A stretch of 64,000 nt of DNA from a virus. The stretch lies in the IMG/VR virus record IMGVR_UViG_3300030085_002231, positions 27,450 to 91,449 of that record. One strand, written 5' to 3'. Below, piece after piece: positions 25,094 to 32,313 of the stretch. Numbering within the stretch: position 1 is the stretch's first letter; every line of letters starts with the position of its first letter. The notes under the pieces were generated by a model that did no database searches, was not told the DNA's origin, and saw only the letters and a program-made list of their open reading frames with translations. The translations under genes were made by a program, and so were the position numbers.

Positions 25094-25528
25094 ATGAAAA
25101 TTGATTCTATAAATGGATGTGCAGTTGTTCCTTTAAAGTTTAGAGATAAAGTATACGTTGACATGTATACAACAGGTGGTCATCATTATTTCTTAGACGA
25201 AAATGGAAATCTTTTTAAATTACAAGAAATGTCTGTTGGTGAAAAACGCCCGTCTGCAAGTATTGATGGTGTGAATGTAACAATTGCTCAAGCTATGTTA
25301 GAATCTTGGTACCACTCACGAGATGAGTGGATTCTTACTGACGATGCTAGACCAGATAATGTTTCAATTGATGATTGGAGAAATACTCCAGATTCAGTAA
25401 AAAAAGCATTAGCTAAAAACGGAGTAGATGTAGACCACAAAAATGGTGATTCTAGTGATAATAGATTATCTAACCTACAATATTTGTATAGACACGCTAA
25501 TGTCATGAAAGGTGGCAAAAAGAAATGA
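25094..25528 (+). CDS. HNH endonuclease (homing-type)
   Basis: A 144-residue protein ending in an HNH nuclease motif, VDVDHKNGDSSDNRLSNLQYL (D-H, then N-R-x-x-N), followed by YRHANVMKGGKKK. The N-terminal part (VTIAQAMLESWY) resembles the DNA-recognition module often attached to phage HNH nucleases. It is free-standing, with its own promoter and strong ribosome site (gaggag). No intron or intein surrounds it. Such genes spread as selfish elements; this one is joined to the next gene by ATGA. Confidence 0.82.
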   Translation: MKIDSINGCAVVPLKFRDKVYVDMYTTGGHHYFLDENGNLFKLQEMSVGEKRPSASIDGVNVTIAQAMLESWYHSRDEWILTDDARPDNVSIDDWRNTPDSVKKALAKNGVDVDHKNGDSSDNRLSNLQYLYRHANVMKGGKKK

Positions 25529-25878
25529 AAGAATCAATAAAAGTATTACAAGAATGTGCTGAACTACAAGCCAAGAAGTCTGAAGATTATCAGAACGAAG
25601 GTTCAAACGTACTGCAAGCCATGCACTATCGTCGTGGCGTAGACAGCTTACACGATATCATTCAAGGTAAGTGTTATCGTGCACAGTCACTACTTGAATC
25701 TGGTAGTGATCCAAACCATGAATCACTAGAAGATACGTATAAAGATATTATTAACTACTGTTCTTTTGTAGTATCTTACATGCGTGGTAAGATGGAAGGT
25801 CAACGACCTGATCGTGATATGTTTAATAAGCCAAAGGTGAAAAAGAATGAAAGTGGGACTGACGGCGTCGACGTTTGA
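25525..25878 (+). CDS. Nucleotide-modification-associated protein (DUF1599/Nmad1-like)
   Basis: A 117-residue helical protein. The pattern KKSEDYQNEG at residue 17, an IIQGKCYRAQSLLESG helix, then ESLEDTYKDIINYCSFV is that of the DUF1599/Nmad1 family, thought to act on nucleotides in modified-DNA phages. The conserved K, D, E and N residues are present. Its neighbours (cytidylyltransferase, dCMP hydroxymethylase) support a role in base or nucleotide modification. The exact reaction is unknown. Confidence 0.65.
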   Translation: MKESIKVLQECAELQAKKSEDYQNEGSNVLQAMHYRRGVDSLHDIIQGKCYRAQSLLESGSDPNHESLEDTYKDIINYCSFVVSYMRGKMEGQRPDRDMFNKPKVKKNESGTDGVDV

Positions 25879-26269
25879 TTTACTACACGCCGGTCATATC
25901 GTTATGTTGCGTGAAGCAAAATCACAATGTGACTATTTAATATGTGCTTTGCAAGTTGATCCTACACTTGACCGTGCGACTAAGAACGCACCGGTCCAAA
26001 GTATCGTTGAAAGACAAGCACAACTCGCAGCAGTAAGTTACGTTGATGAAGTAATTATTTATTGTACAGAAGCTGATTTAGTTGATATAATAAACATGTA
26101 TCCAATTGATGTAAGAATACTCGGTGAAGAATATAGGCAGAAAGATTTTACTGGTAAAGATGAATGTCGTAATCGTGGCATACAGTTGTACTTTAACAAA
26201 CGTGACCACAGATTTTCATCAACAGATTTGAGAAAGAGAGTAGCAGATGCGAATGACAACCGTAAGTGA
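25847..26269 (+). CDS. Cytidylyltransferase-family nucleotidyltransferase
   Basis: A 140-residue enzyme of the TagD/RfaE2-like family: TFDLLHAGHIVML has the HxGH nucleotide-binding motif (residues 15-18) and RFSSTDLRKRV the C-terminal signature (SSTxLRxR). Members join CTP or ATP to a sugar or glycerol phosphate. Within this block it may activate a sugar or polyol for modification, but its substrate is not evident. It overlaps both neighbours by 20-30 bases. Confidence 0.82.
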   Translation: MKVGLTASTFDLLHAGHIVMLREAKSQCDYLICALQVDPTLDRATKNAPVQSIVERQAQLAAVSYVDEVIIYCTEADLVDIINMYPIDVRILGEEYRQKDFTGKDECRNRGIQLYFNKRDHRFSSTDLRKRVADANDNRK

Positions 26270-26924
26270 TATTAGAAAACATTTTATTGGAGAACTAAAA
26301 GATGAAGCCTTCACCACAGACAAAACTGGACAAAACACAATTGAGTTGCTTGGCGCTTCATTTCTTGCAGACGAGCCAGCAATCTTTGGAGATCCAAACG
26401 ATGCGTACATCCGAAGCGAAATTGATTGGTACCTTAGTGGTAGTACTAATATCAATGACATTTATCGCTGGCCTGATCACCCTAGTGATAAACAACCCCC
26501 AGCTGCTTGGCAGCTTGCTGCAAATGAACATGGCGAAATAAACTCTAACTATGGTCGATTGATTTTTAGTGATATATATTATAGACAGTACGATAACGTA
26601 CTTACAGAGTTGACAAATTGGCCTGACTCTCGTAGAGCGTCAATGATTTATCAAAGACCGTCTATATGGATAGAGTATACAGAAAATGGTAAAGGTGATT
26701 TCATATGTACTAATGCTGTCACTTATTATATACGCAATGATGAACTACAGTCAGTGGTCCAAATGCGCTCAAACGATGTCGTGTTCGGATACAAAAATGA
26801 CTATGCTTGGCAGCAGTATGTTCTAGAACAACTTGCAAACGATCTTAATATCAAACCAGGTTTTATAACTTGGCAAGTTCAAAATCTTCACGTTTACGAA
26901 AGACACTTCAACCTTGTTAAATAA
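26247..26924 (+). CDS. 42: dCMP hydroxymethylase gp42
   Basis: A 225-residue thymidylate-synthase-fold enzyme that matches T4 gp42 along its length: DKTGQNTIELLGASFLADEP, GEINSNYGRLIF, PDSRRASMIYQRPS, and NLHVYERHF. The catalytic cysteine is Cys154 in DFICTNAV. Asp185 in YKNDYAW stands where thymidylate synthases have Asn, the change that lets gp42 use dCMP rather than dUMP. It makes hydroxymethyl-dCMP from dCMP and methylene-THF, so this phage very probably has hydroxymethylcytosine DNA. Confidence 0.95.
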   Translation: MRMTTVSDIRKHFIGELKDEAFTTDKTGQNTIELLGASFLADEPAIFGDPNDAYIRSEIDWYLSGSTNINDIYRWPDHPSDKQPPAAWQLAANEHGEINSNYGRLIFSDIYYRQYDNVLTELTNWPDSRRASMIYQRPSIWIEYTENGKGDFICTNAVTYYIRNDELQSVVQMRSNDVVFGYKNDYAWQQYVLEQLANDLNIKPGFITWQVQNLHVYERHFNLVK

Positions 26925-27387
26925 ATGGGACATGCGATACCTTGCACTCGCAGAAGAAGTAGCACAGTGGTCGAAAGATCCATCCACTAAGATTGGTGCT
27001 ATTGCTGTAGGTAAGAAAGGTCAAGTCTTATCACAGGGTTACAATGGGTTTCCACGTGGTATCGAAGACAAAGTAGAATACTATCAAGATCGTGAAACAA
27101 AATATAAGTACGTAGTACACGCAGAAATGAATGTCATATATAATGCTACATATCATGGTGTTTGTTTAGAAGGCACAACACTATACGTTACAGGTTTACC
27201 CGTTTGTTCTGATTGTGCAAAGGGTATCATACAAGTCGGCATTACAAGAGTAGTAATGAAAGAAAGACTAACACCACAAAAGTGGGTAGACTCATGGAAG
27301 ACTACATCTAAAATGTTTGACGAAGCAAATGTTAAATGGGAGTTTATCAATGTCAGCAACACAGGAATGGTTGAAACAAAAGTTTAG
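26914..27387 (+). CDS. cd: dCMP deaminase
   Basis: A 157-residue zinc deaminase converting dCMP to dUMP for thymidylate synthesis. Zinc and catalytic motifs are HAEMN (with the proton-shuttling Glu) and PVCSDCAKGI. The N-end KWDMRYLALAEEVAQWSKDPSTKIGAI is family-typical and includes residues before the first ATG (26932), so the TTG at 26914 is taken as start. It shares the dCMP pool with gp42 next door and feeds ThyX at 35223. Confidence 0.94.
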   Translation: MLNKWDMRYLALAEEVAQWSKDPSTKIGAIAVGKKGQVLSQGYNGFPRGIEDKVEYYQDRETKYKYVVHAEMNVIYNATYHGVCLEGTTLYVTGLPVCSDCAKGIIQVGITRVVMKERLTPQKWVDSWKTTSKMFDEANVKWEFINVSNTGMVETKV

Positions 27388-27559
27388 AGAAGACGCTGGT
27401 CTAGTAGCTTACAGCAATACTCGATTAACTGAAGAAATAGAAGATCTAAAAGAAAGATTAAAAAAGGTAGAAACTGACATGGCATATACACAGAAGATTA
27501 GATTTGCTCAAAGTCCTGAAGAGCAAAGGATAAATGATATAAGGAACGTAGTAGATTGA
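27350..27559 (+). CDS. Small coiled-coil hypothetical protein
   Basis: A 69-residue protein. An N-terminal SATQEWLKQKFREDAG segment is followed by a coiled coil (EEIEDLKERLKKVETDMAY). Not recognised. The start at 27350 has gggagtttatca upstream. It overlaps dCMP deaminase and is joined to the next gene by TTGA overlap. Confidence 0.5.
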   Translation: MSATQEWLKQKFREDAGLVAYSNTRLTEEIEDLKERLKKVETDMAYTQKIRFAQSPEEQRINDIRNVVD

Positions 27560-27924
27560 TTTTAGTTGTTGGTCATAGTCCTTCTTCTAAAGAGTATTGT
27601 CCGAAGAAAGGCAATCCTTCTATCAACCGTCTTAACAGGTGGCTCGATGCATGTGGTGTGGATATATACAGCTTTACTAACCTGTGTGCACACCACAGTG
27701 AGTCTATCAAAGCAGCAGATATTGATGAAACATTAATAAAAGAATGTGTAAAACCTTATAATAAAGTAATAGCTTTAGGTAATGAAGTAGCACATTATTT
27801 CAAGAAAAAAGGTATCGATTGCTTTCATGCACCTCACCCATCTCCACGTAACAGGAAGTTTAACGACAAAAGTTACGAATCAACTGTAATTAATGGTTTA
27901 CAAAAGTACATACATATGATATAA
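27556..27924 (+). CDS. Uracil-DNA-glycosylase-like fold protein
   Basis: A 122-residue protein resembling the compact UDG superfamily: an opening VVGHSPSSKE (where UDGs have GxxPG), SINRLNRWLDACGVDIYSFTNL, a VIALGNEVAHYF strand-helix, and HAPHPSPRNRKFND (the HPSP loop). It lacks an obvious full active site, so it may recognise modified bases or nucleotides rather than excise uracil. TTG start, overlapping the previous stop. Confidence 0.5.
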   Translation: MILVVGHSPSSKEYCPKKGNPSINRLNRWLDACGVDIYSFTNLCAHHSESIKAADIDETLIKECVKPYNKVIALGNEVAHYFKKKGIDCFHAPHPSPRNRKFNDKSYESTVINGLQKYIHMI

Positions 27925-27925
27925 T
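27897..27925 (+). promoter_or_regulatory. Sigma70-type promoter for glycosyltransferase operon
   Basis: TTTACA at 27897-27902, 17 bp, TATAAT at 27920-27925, overlapping the end of the UDG-like gene. The leader to the ATG at 27957 carries ataaggtgaga. Confidence 0.75.
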
Positions 27926-27956
27926 ATACAATATAATAAAGACATAAGGTGAGACT

Positions 27957-29180
27957 ATGAAAATTGTACATATACTTGGCCGCGGCATTGAAGGTTGCGG
28001 CGTAACTCGATTTACACTTGAGTTAAAAGACTGGGCACTAAGCCAAGGTTGGAATTATACAGTATACGCACCAACCGATAAGAAATGGACACGTGCTTCA
28101 TCACACTATCTAGATGAAAATATTAAACAATGGAAGTGGGGAAACAAGCCCGCCCGCGGAGACACACGTTGTGGCACTGAATCGATTATAGAAGATTGTA
28201 ATAAGTCAGATTTAGTTCTTATTGGTTCACTGCCATCTAAAGGCCACCCAGATGATTGTATAGAAAATTTTGGTAAGTTAATTGAAGGAATCAAAACTAA
28301 AAAAGTTATGATTCAACACGACCACAAGATGATGTCAATCAGACGCAATGCATTGCTAGACGATGTGATTCAATCAGCCGACGTTATCTTTTCGTATTCT
28401 ACTAAAAGTCCTTTTATGGATTACTGTAAAAAGATTGGTGCCAAAGGAAACATGTTTAACTTCTGCAATGGAGTTAACGTACAAAGAATACGTGATGAAT
28501 ACTGGAAACCTATCGAAGAACAAGACCCTGATCATTTAAAATGGATTGGACGGTCTGCATATTGGAAAGGTTTCGATGTACTATTTGATTTACATAAAAG
28601 TACTAAAGGTACTAACTTACTATACACACTTGAAGGAATGGAAAAGTCAATACAGTTCGTAGATATACGTAAAGCTTTTGACTTCCACGAAATGGCTGAA
28701 GAGTTTGATGTAGAAACAAAGCACGGCGAAAAACCTTATGTCTTTGGTGCGTTCAAACATAGTGAAATGTTAGAACGTATGTCACGCTGTGGCTTTGGTT
28801 TTCAGCTGACAACTCTTCAGCCAGAATATATACAGAACTTTATTGAGTTCACACACCTAGAAATCGTAGCGTGTGGTGTAATACCAATTTTTAGAAAAGC
28901 TTTTGGTGATCACTGTACACACCTGCAAACTGGCAATAAACTAACTGCCGATAAAAACACCGGTACTATATGGGCAGGTGAAGTAGGTACAGATTGGAGT
29001 GAAACTATTGAACTCATAAATAAACTTAGATCAGATAATGTAATGCGTAACGAATGGCGTGAAATGGCTTATGAATATTATGCATCACACAACGGGCCGG
29101 ATGTATCGTTTCCTGATATATTCAATAAGATTGATAAACCGGCTGAAGGTCCATCCGACTTGTCTGAATTCTTTGGTTAG
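27957..29180 (+). CDS. agt: DNA hydroxymethylcytosine glycosyltransferase (T4 alpha-GT family)
   Basis: A 407-residue GT-B enzyme that follows T4 alpha-glucosyltransferase closely: GRGIEGCGVTRFTLELKDW (residues 8-26), TRASSH (45-50), QHDHKMMSIRRN (120-131), WIGRSAYWKGFDVLFDLH (196-213), SEMLERMSRCGFGFQL (269-284) and EFTHLEIVACGVIPIF. T4 Agt transfers glucose from UDP-glucose to hydroxymethylcytosine in DNA, protecting it from restriction and Cas nucleases. Because the next two genes make UDP-glucuronate and its epimer, this enzyme may use a different sugar. Family assignment is strong; the donor is open. Confidence 0.9.
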   Translation: MKIVHILGRGIEGCGVTRFTLELKDWALSQGWNYTVYAPTDKKWTRASSHYLDENIKQWKWGNKPARGDTRCGTESIIEDCNKSDLVLIGSLPSKGHPDDCIENFGKLIEGIKTKKVMIQHDHKMMSIRRNALLDDVIQSADVIFSYSTKSPFMDYCKKIGAKGNMFNFCNGVNVQRIRDEYWKPIEEQDPDHLKWIGRSAYWKGFDVLFDLHKSTKGTNLLYTLEGMEKSIQFVDIRKAFDFHEMAEEFDVETKHGEKPYVFGAFKHSEMLERMSRCGFGFQLTTLQPEYIQNFIEFTHLEIVACGVIPIFRKAFGDHCTHLQTGNKLTADKNTGTIWAGEVGTDWSETIELINKLRSDNVMRNEWREMAYEYYASHNGPDVSFPDIFNKIDKPAEGPSDLSEFFG

Positions 29181-29189
29181 GAGTATAAA

Positions 29190-30140
29190 ATGAAAATATG
29201 TATTACAGGTGGCGCAGGTTTTATTGGCTTTCACTTAGCACAGAAATTACGTAAAGAAGGACACGGGGTATTTGGTTTTGATAACTTCAATAGTTACTAT
29301 GATGTAGACTTAAAAAGAAAACGTGCTGAAATTCTTGAAAGTCTTGGCATTCACATTGAGCCATTGGATTTACGTGTTAGAAGTAAATTAATAGAATATT
29401 TAGATCAAATCAGACCTGATGTTATAATGCACTTAGCAGCCATGGCTGGTGTTAGACACTCCATGGATGATCCAACAGCTTACGTTGATAACAATATTCT
29501 AGGTACACATAACCTTATCGAAGCCTGTGACCTTGTTGGTATTGAAAAAGTAGTGTATGCTTCTACGTCTTGTGTTATGGCTGGCAATCCACTTCCGTGG
29601 AATGAAGAAGAAAAGTTAGGTGTTGCAAAGAACCCATACGGATATTCTAAAGCTACTAATGAAGCACAGTTTATTTCTTCTAAAATCGATTCAACAATTG
29701 GCTTAAGATTCTTTACTGTCTATGGTCCTTGGGGTAGACCAGATATGGCGCTGTTCGATTTTACGAAAAGTATTATAGAAGAAAAACCTATTAAGCTTTT
29801 TAATAATGGTGATATGGTTCGCGACTTTACTTACGTTGATGATATTGTACAGGGCGTAGGTCTTGTCATAGATAGAATAAATGAAAAGTCAGACATTAAC
29901 GAGATTTATAATATTGGCTATGGACAGCAAGTACAACTTATGGAATTTGTAAAACACATAGAACAAAACTTAGATAGGGAAGCTATCAAAGAATACGTAC
30001 CTATGCACCCAGCCGATACACATAAAACTTGGTCTGACACAAGTAAAATAAGACAACTCGGATATTCACCTAAAACTCCAATAGGTAGAGGTGTATACGA
30101 GTTTGTTCAATGGTACAAGGATTATTATCATGTCAATTAA
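29190..30140 (+). CDS. NAD-dependent epimerase, UDP-glucuronate 4-epimerase-like
   Basis: A 316-residue extended SDR. NAD site GGAGFIGF (7-14), catalytic Y150-x3-K154 (YGYSK), and the markers of UDP-glucuronate epimerases: FDNFNSYYDVDLKRKRAE, MAGVRHSMDDPTAYVDNN, RFFTVYGPWGRPDMALFDF and MVRDFTYVDDIV. The likely reaction is UDP-glucuronate to UDP-galacturonate. UDP-glucose 4-epimerase or a decarboxylase are less likely by motif. It lies between the DNA glycosyltransferase and UDP-glucose dehydrogenase. Confidence 0.85.
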   Translation: MKICITGGAGFIGFHLAQKLRKEGHGVFGFDNFNSYYDVDLKRKRAEILESLGIHIEPLDLRVRSKLIEYLDQIRPDVIMHLAAMAGVRHSMDDPTAYVDNNILGTHNLIEACDLVGIEKVVYASTSCVMAGNPLPWNEEEKLGVAKNPYGYSKATNEAQFISSKIDSTIGLRFFTVYGPWGRPDMALFDFTKSIIEEKPIKLFNNGDMVRDFTYVDDIVQGVGLVIDRINEKSDINEIYNIGYGQQVQLMEFVKHIEQNLDREAIKEYVPMHPADTHKTWSDTSKIRQLGYSPKTPIGRGVYEFVQWYKDYYHVN

Positions 30141-30957
30141 TATTGCAATCATAGGTCATGGATACGTAGGTAAAGCAGTAGATCATGGCTTCTCTACGAG
30201 TCAAGTTTCAAAGTATATTGTAGATCCAATATATGGGTCTCCAACTATCGAAGATCTCGTTGGTAAGATTCGTTTGCATGCAGCATTTGTTTGTGTACCT
30301 ACACCATTTGGTGATGATGGAAAGATTGATGCTTCTATAGTTAAAGATTCAGTACGTAAATTATCTGGTGCAATGTGTCCTATCGTTGTAAAGTCTACTA
30401 CTACACCTGACGTTATCGAAGAACTTTATTTAGAAAACGAAAACGTAATTTACAACCCAGAGTTCTTGACAGAAAAGAATGCTTTACACGATTTTATCAA
30501 TCCACCAATGCATGTACTTGGTGGTAAGAGGCAGTACACTAATAAAGTATTAGAACTATATGAAAACTACTCGCAGTGTACACCATGTCCAGCATACCAC
30601 ATGACTGCAAAAGAGGCATCCTTTGTAAAGTATGGAATCAATTCATTCTTAGCGAGTAAAGTTCTGTGGTTCAACCAATTTAAGGATGTGGTTGAAAAAT
30701 GGGATGCTAAGTATAACGTAATTGTTAATGCAATAGGTACTGATCCACGTATTGGACACAGTCACACACAAGTACCTGGTCCTGATGGACGTAAAGGTTT
30801 TGGTGGTGCTTGTTTTCCAAAAGATACGAATGCGTTTTGTGCCTTTTCTGATGGAGACCTACCTGTACTTAAAAAGATTATTGAGGAAAACAATAAATAC
30901 AGAAGTCAATATGAACTCGATGATCGTGAAAAAGAACAGAAAGTAAGTTATGAATAA
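30130..30957 (+). CDS. UDP-glucose 6-dehydrogenase-like, short form
   Basis: A 275-residue member of the UDP-glucose/GDP-mannose dehydrogenase family. NAD site IIGHGYVGKAVDHG (7-20), VCVPTPFGDDGKID, NPEFLTEKNALHDF, KYGINSFLASKVL (Lys168) and the catalytic Cys228 in GGACFPKDTNAF. It lacks the C-terminal UDP-binding domain of ordinary enzymes (about 390-440 residues) but keeps every catalytic residue. Expected reaction: UDP-glucose to UDP-glucuronate. The start at 30130 was chosen over the in-frame 30091 because it opens directly on the first strand. Confidence 0.88.
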   Translation: MSINIAIIGHGYVGKAVDHGFSTSQVSKYIVDPIYGSPTIEDLVGKIRLHAAFVCVPTPFGDDGKIDASIVKDSVRKLSGAMCPIVVKSTTTPDVIEELYLENENVIYNPEFLTEKNALHDFINPPMHVLGGKRQYTNKVLELYENYSQCTPCPAYHMTAKEASFVKYGINSFLASKVLWFNQFKDVVEKWDAKYNVIVNAIGTDPRIGHSHTQVPGPDGRKGFGGACFPKDTNAFCAFSDGDLPVLKKIIEENNKYRSQYELDDREKEQKVSYE

Positions 30958-32146
30958 TTATGCGAGTATTATACCACTTATTGGCGGTGAAACAATCGCC
31001 ATGCAAAACGTATTTAAGAAAAAACCGGAGTATATTTTAAGCTATGAACCGTTTAAAGCAAACGATACTCACCTTGTTGAGTACTATCAACGAAAAGTTC
31101 CCTACCATCTGTTGGGAGATAACGGGGTGGACAACCTACCTAGTGTCGATGTTGTTAATACCGTATGTCCTTGTGCTGGGCTTAGCAGTCTTAGTACTAC
31201 AGCATCTACTGATTCTGCTGCTAACGATTGGATGCCTACCACAGCTCGTTATGTTTTGGGTACACTCCAACCTCGAGTATTCTGGGGCGAAAACGCACCA
31301 AGACTCGCTTCAGCAATGGGACGACCTATTGTCGAAAGTCTCCGCGAAATCGGTAAAGAGTTTGGATACACTTTCAGCATTTTTAAAACGAAGTCTATCC
31401 TTCATGGATTGAGTCAAGTCAGGGACAGAACGTTTTATTTCTTTTGGAAAGGTGATAAAGTACCAGTCTTTGAATATATAAAAAGGGAACACGAAAAAAT
31501 AGAAGACACGATACGTTCCGTGAAACGTGATCCACAGGATCCAATGAATGTACTTACTAATAAACGTGTTCCTACAGAAGACCCGTTCTATCGATACATT
31601 TTAGAAGAACTAGAAAATAATATTAGTCATACAGATTTTCAAAATAAGATACAAAAATCTTATGATGTCTTGTGGTACATAGAACAACACGTTACCTATG
31701 ATAAAGTTGCAAAGTGGATGGACAAGAATGGCTTTATAAAAAAAGCTGAACGCTGTCGTACAATGTTTGACAAATTAAAAGCTGGCGGTAACGTAATGAG
31801 AAGAGGTGTGTACATACCGAAAGATTATATAGGTGCCTTTGTTGGAGCACTACCTACAATGTGCACACACCCAGATGAAAATAGATTTTTAACTATTAGA
31901 GAATGTTTAAGTATTATGAAATTACCTTCTGATTTTGTATTACAAGGTGGCCTTAAAAATTTAAATCACATATGTCAAAACGTACCTGTCACTACTGCAA
32001 TGGATATGGCAGAACACGTATTAAAATATCTTGATGGCAGACTTGATAATAGGATGATCGATACAGATTACTTAGTACAAGATAATAAGAATATGACATT
32101 GAATTACAAAAAAGACAGTGTACAACTTGACGCTTTTATGGTATAA
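30950..32146 (+). CDS. C5-cytosine DNA methyltransferase-like protein
   Basis: A 398-residue protein with C5-MTase motifs in order: motif I SIIPLIGGETIAMQNVF, motif IV CPCAGLSS with Cys75 as the nucleophile, motif VI WGENAPRL, motif VIII LSQVRDRTFYF, and motifs IX/X RFLTIRECLSIMKLPSDF and NHICQNVPVTTAMDMA. The target-recognition region (about 190-300) is unusual. If the phage replaces cytosine by hydroxymethylcytosine, ordinary C5 methylation of its own DNA is blocked, so this enzyme may act on host DNA or have another chemistry. It closes the modification block. Confidence 0.85.
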   Translation: MNNYASIIPLIGGETIAMQNVFKKKPEYILSYEPFKANDTHLVEYYQRKVPYHLLGDNGVDNLPSVDVVNTVCPCAGLSSLSTTASTDSAANDWMPTTARYVLGTLQPRVFWGENAPRLASAMGRPIVESLREIGKEFGYTFSIFKTKSILHGLSQVRDRTFYFFWKGDKVPVFEYIKREHEKIEDTIRSVKRDPQDPMNVLTNKRVPTEDPFYRYILEELENNISHTDFQNKIQKSYDVLWYIEQHVTYDKVAKWMDKNGFIKKAERCRTMFDKLKAGGNVMRRGVYIPKDYIGAFVGALPTMCTHPDENRFLTIRECLSIMKLPSDFVLQGGLKNLNHICQNVPVTTAMDMAEHVLKYLDGRLDNRMIDTDYLVQDNKNMTLNYKKDSVQLDAFMV

Positions 32147-32147
32147 T
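32119..32147 (+). promoter_or_regulatory. Sigma70-type promoter for uvsX
   Basis: TGTACA at 32119-32124, 17 bp, TATAAT at 32142-32147 (ATGGTATAAT), inside the end of the methyltransferase gene. Transcription would begin near 32154, inside the small gene at 32149, so the product served by this promoter is UvsX. Confidence 0.7.
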
Positions 32148-32148
32148 A

Positions 32149-32313
32149 ATGGATGAATTGGCGGACAAACTGAAAGTTGTTTTGCAAGAACTTAGTGATG
32201 TTATGAAACAACGTAAAGACAAGATTGAAGAAATACGTAATCAAATAACAATACTTGAAAATAAAAATGAAGATCTTGATCGCAAGGTCAGTGAAATAAT
32301 GAGGGACTTTTAA
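32149..32313 (+). CDS. Small coiled-coil protein before uvsX
   Basis: A 54-residue frame, almost wholly coiled coil (ELADKLKVVLQELSDVMKQR, EIRNQITILENKNEDLDRKV). It starts 2 bases after the methyltransferase stop and ends on the uvsX ATG (TAATG). The -10 box next to its ATG means only read-through mRNA from upstream could translate it. Function unknown. Confidence 0.5.
   Translation: MDELADKLKVVLQELSDVMKQRKDKIEEIRNQITILENKNEDLDRKVSEIMRDF

Noticed and set aside
30130-30957. Treating the short UDP-glucose dehydrogenase as a broken gene
   Set aside because: It lacks the C-terminal domain but all catalytic residues remain and the reading frame is clean, with coupled neighbours; a compact phage form is more likely.
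30966-30977. Reverse-strand TGGTATAAT at the start of the methyltransferase
   Set aside because: The matching -35 position reads attgtt on the - strand, not TTTACT or TGTACT, and the bases are fixed by coding.
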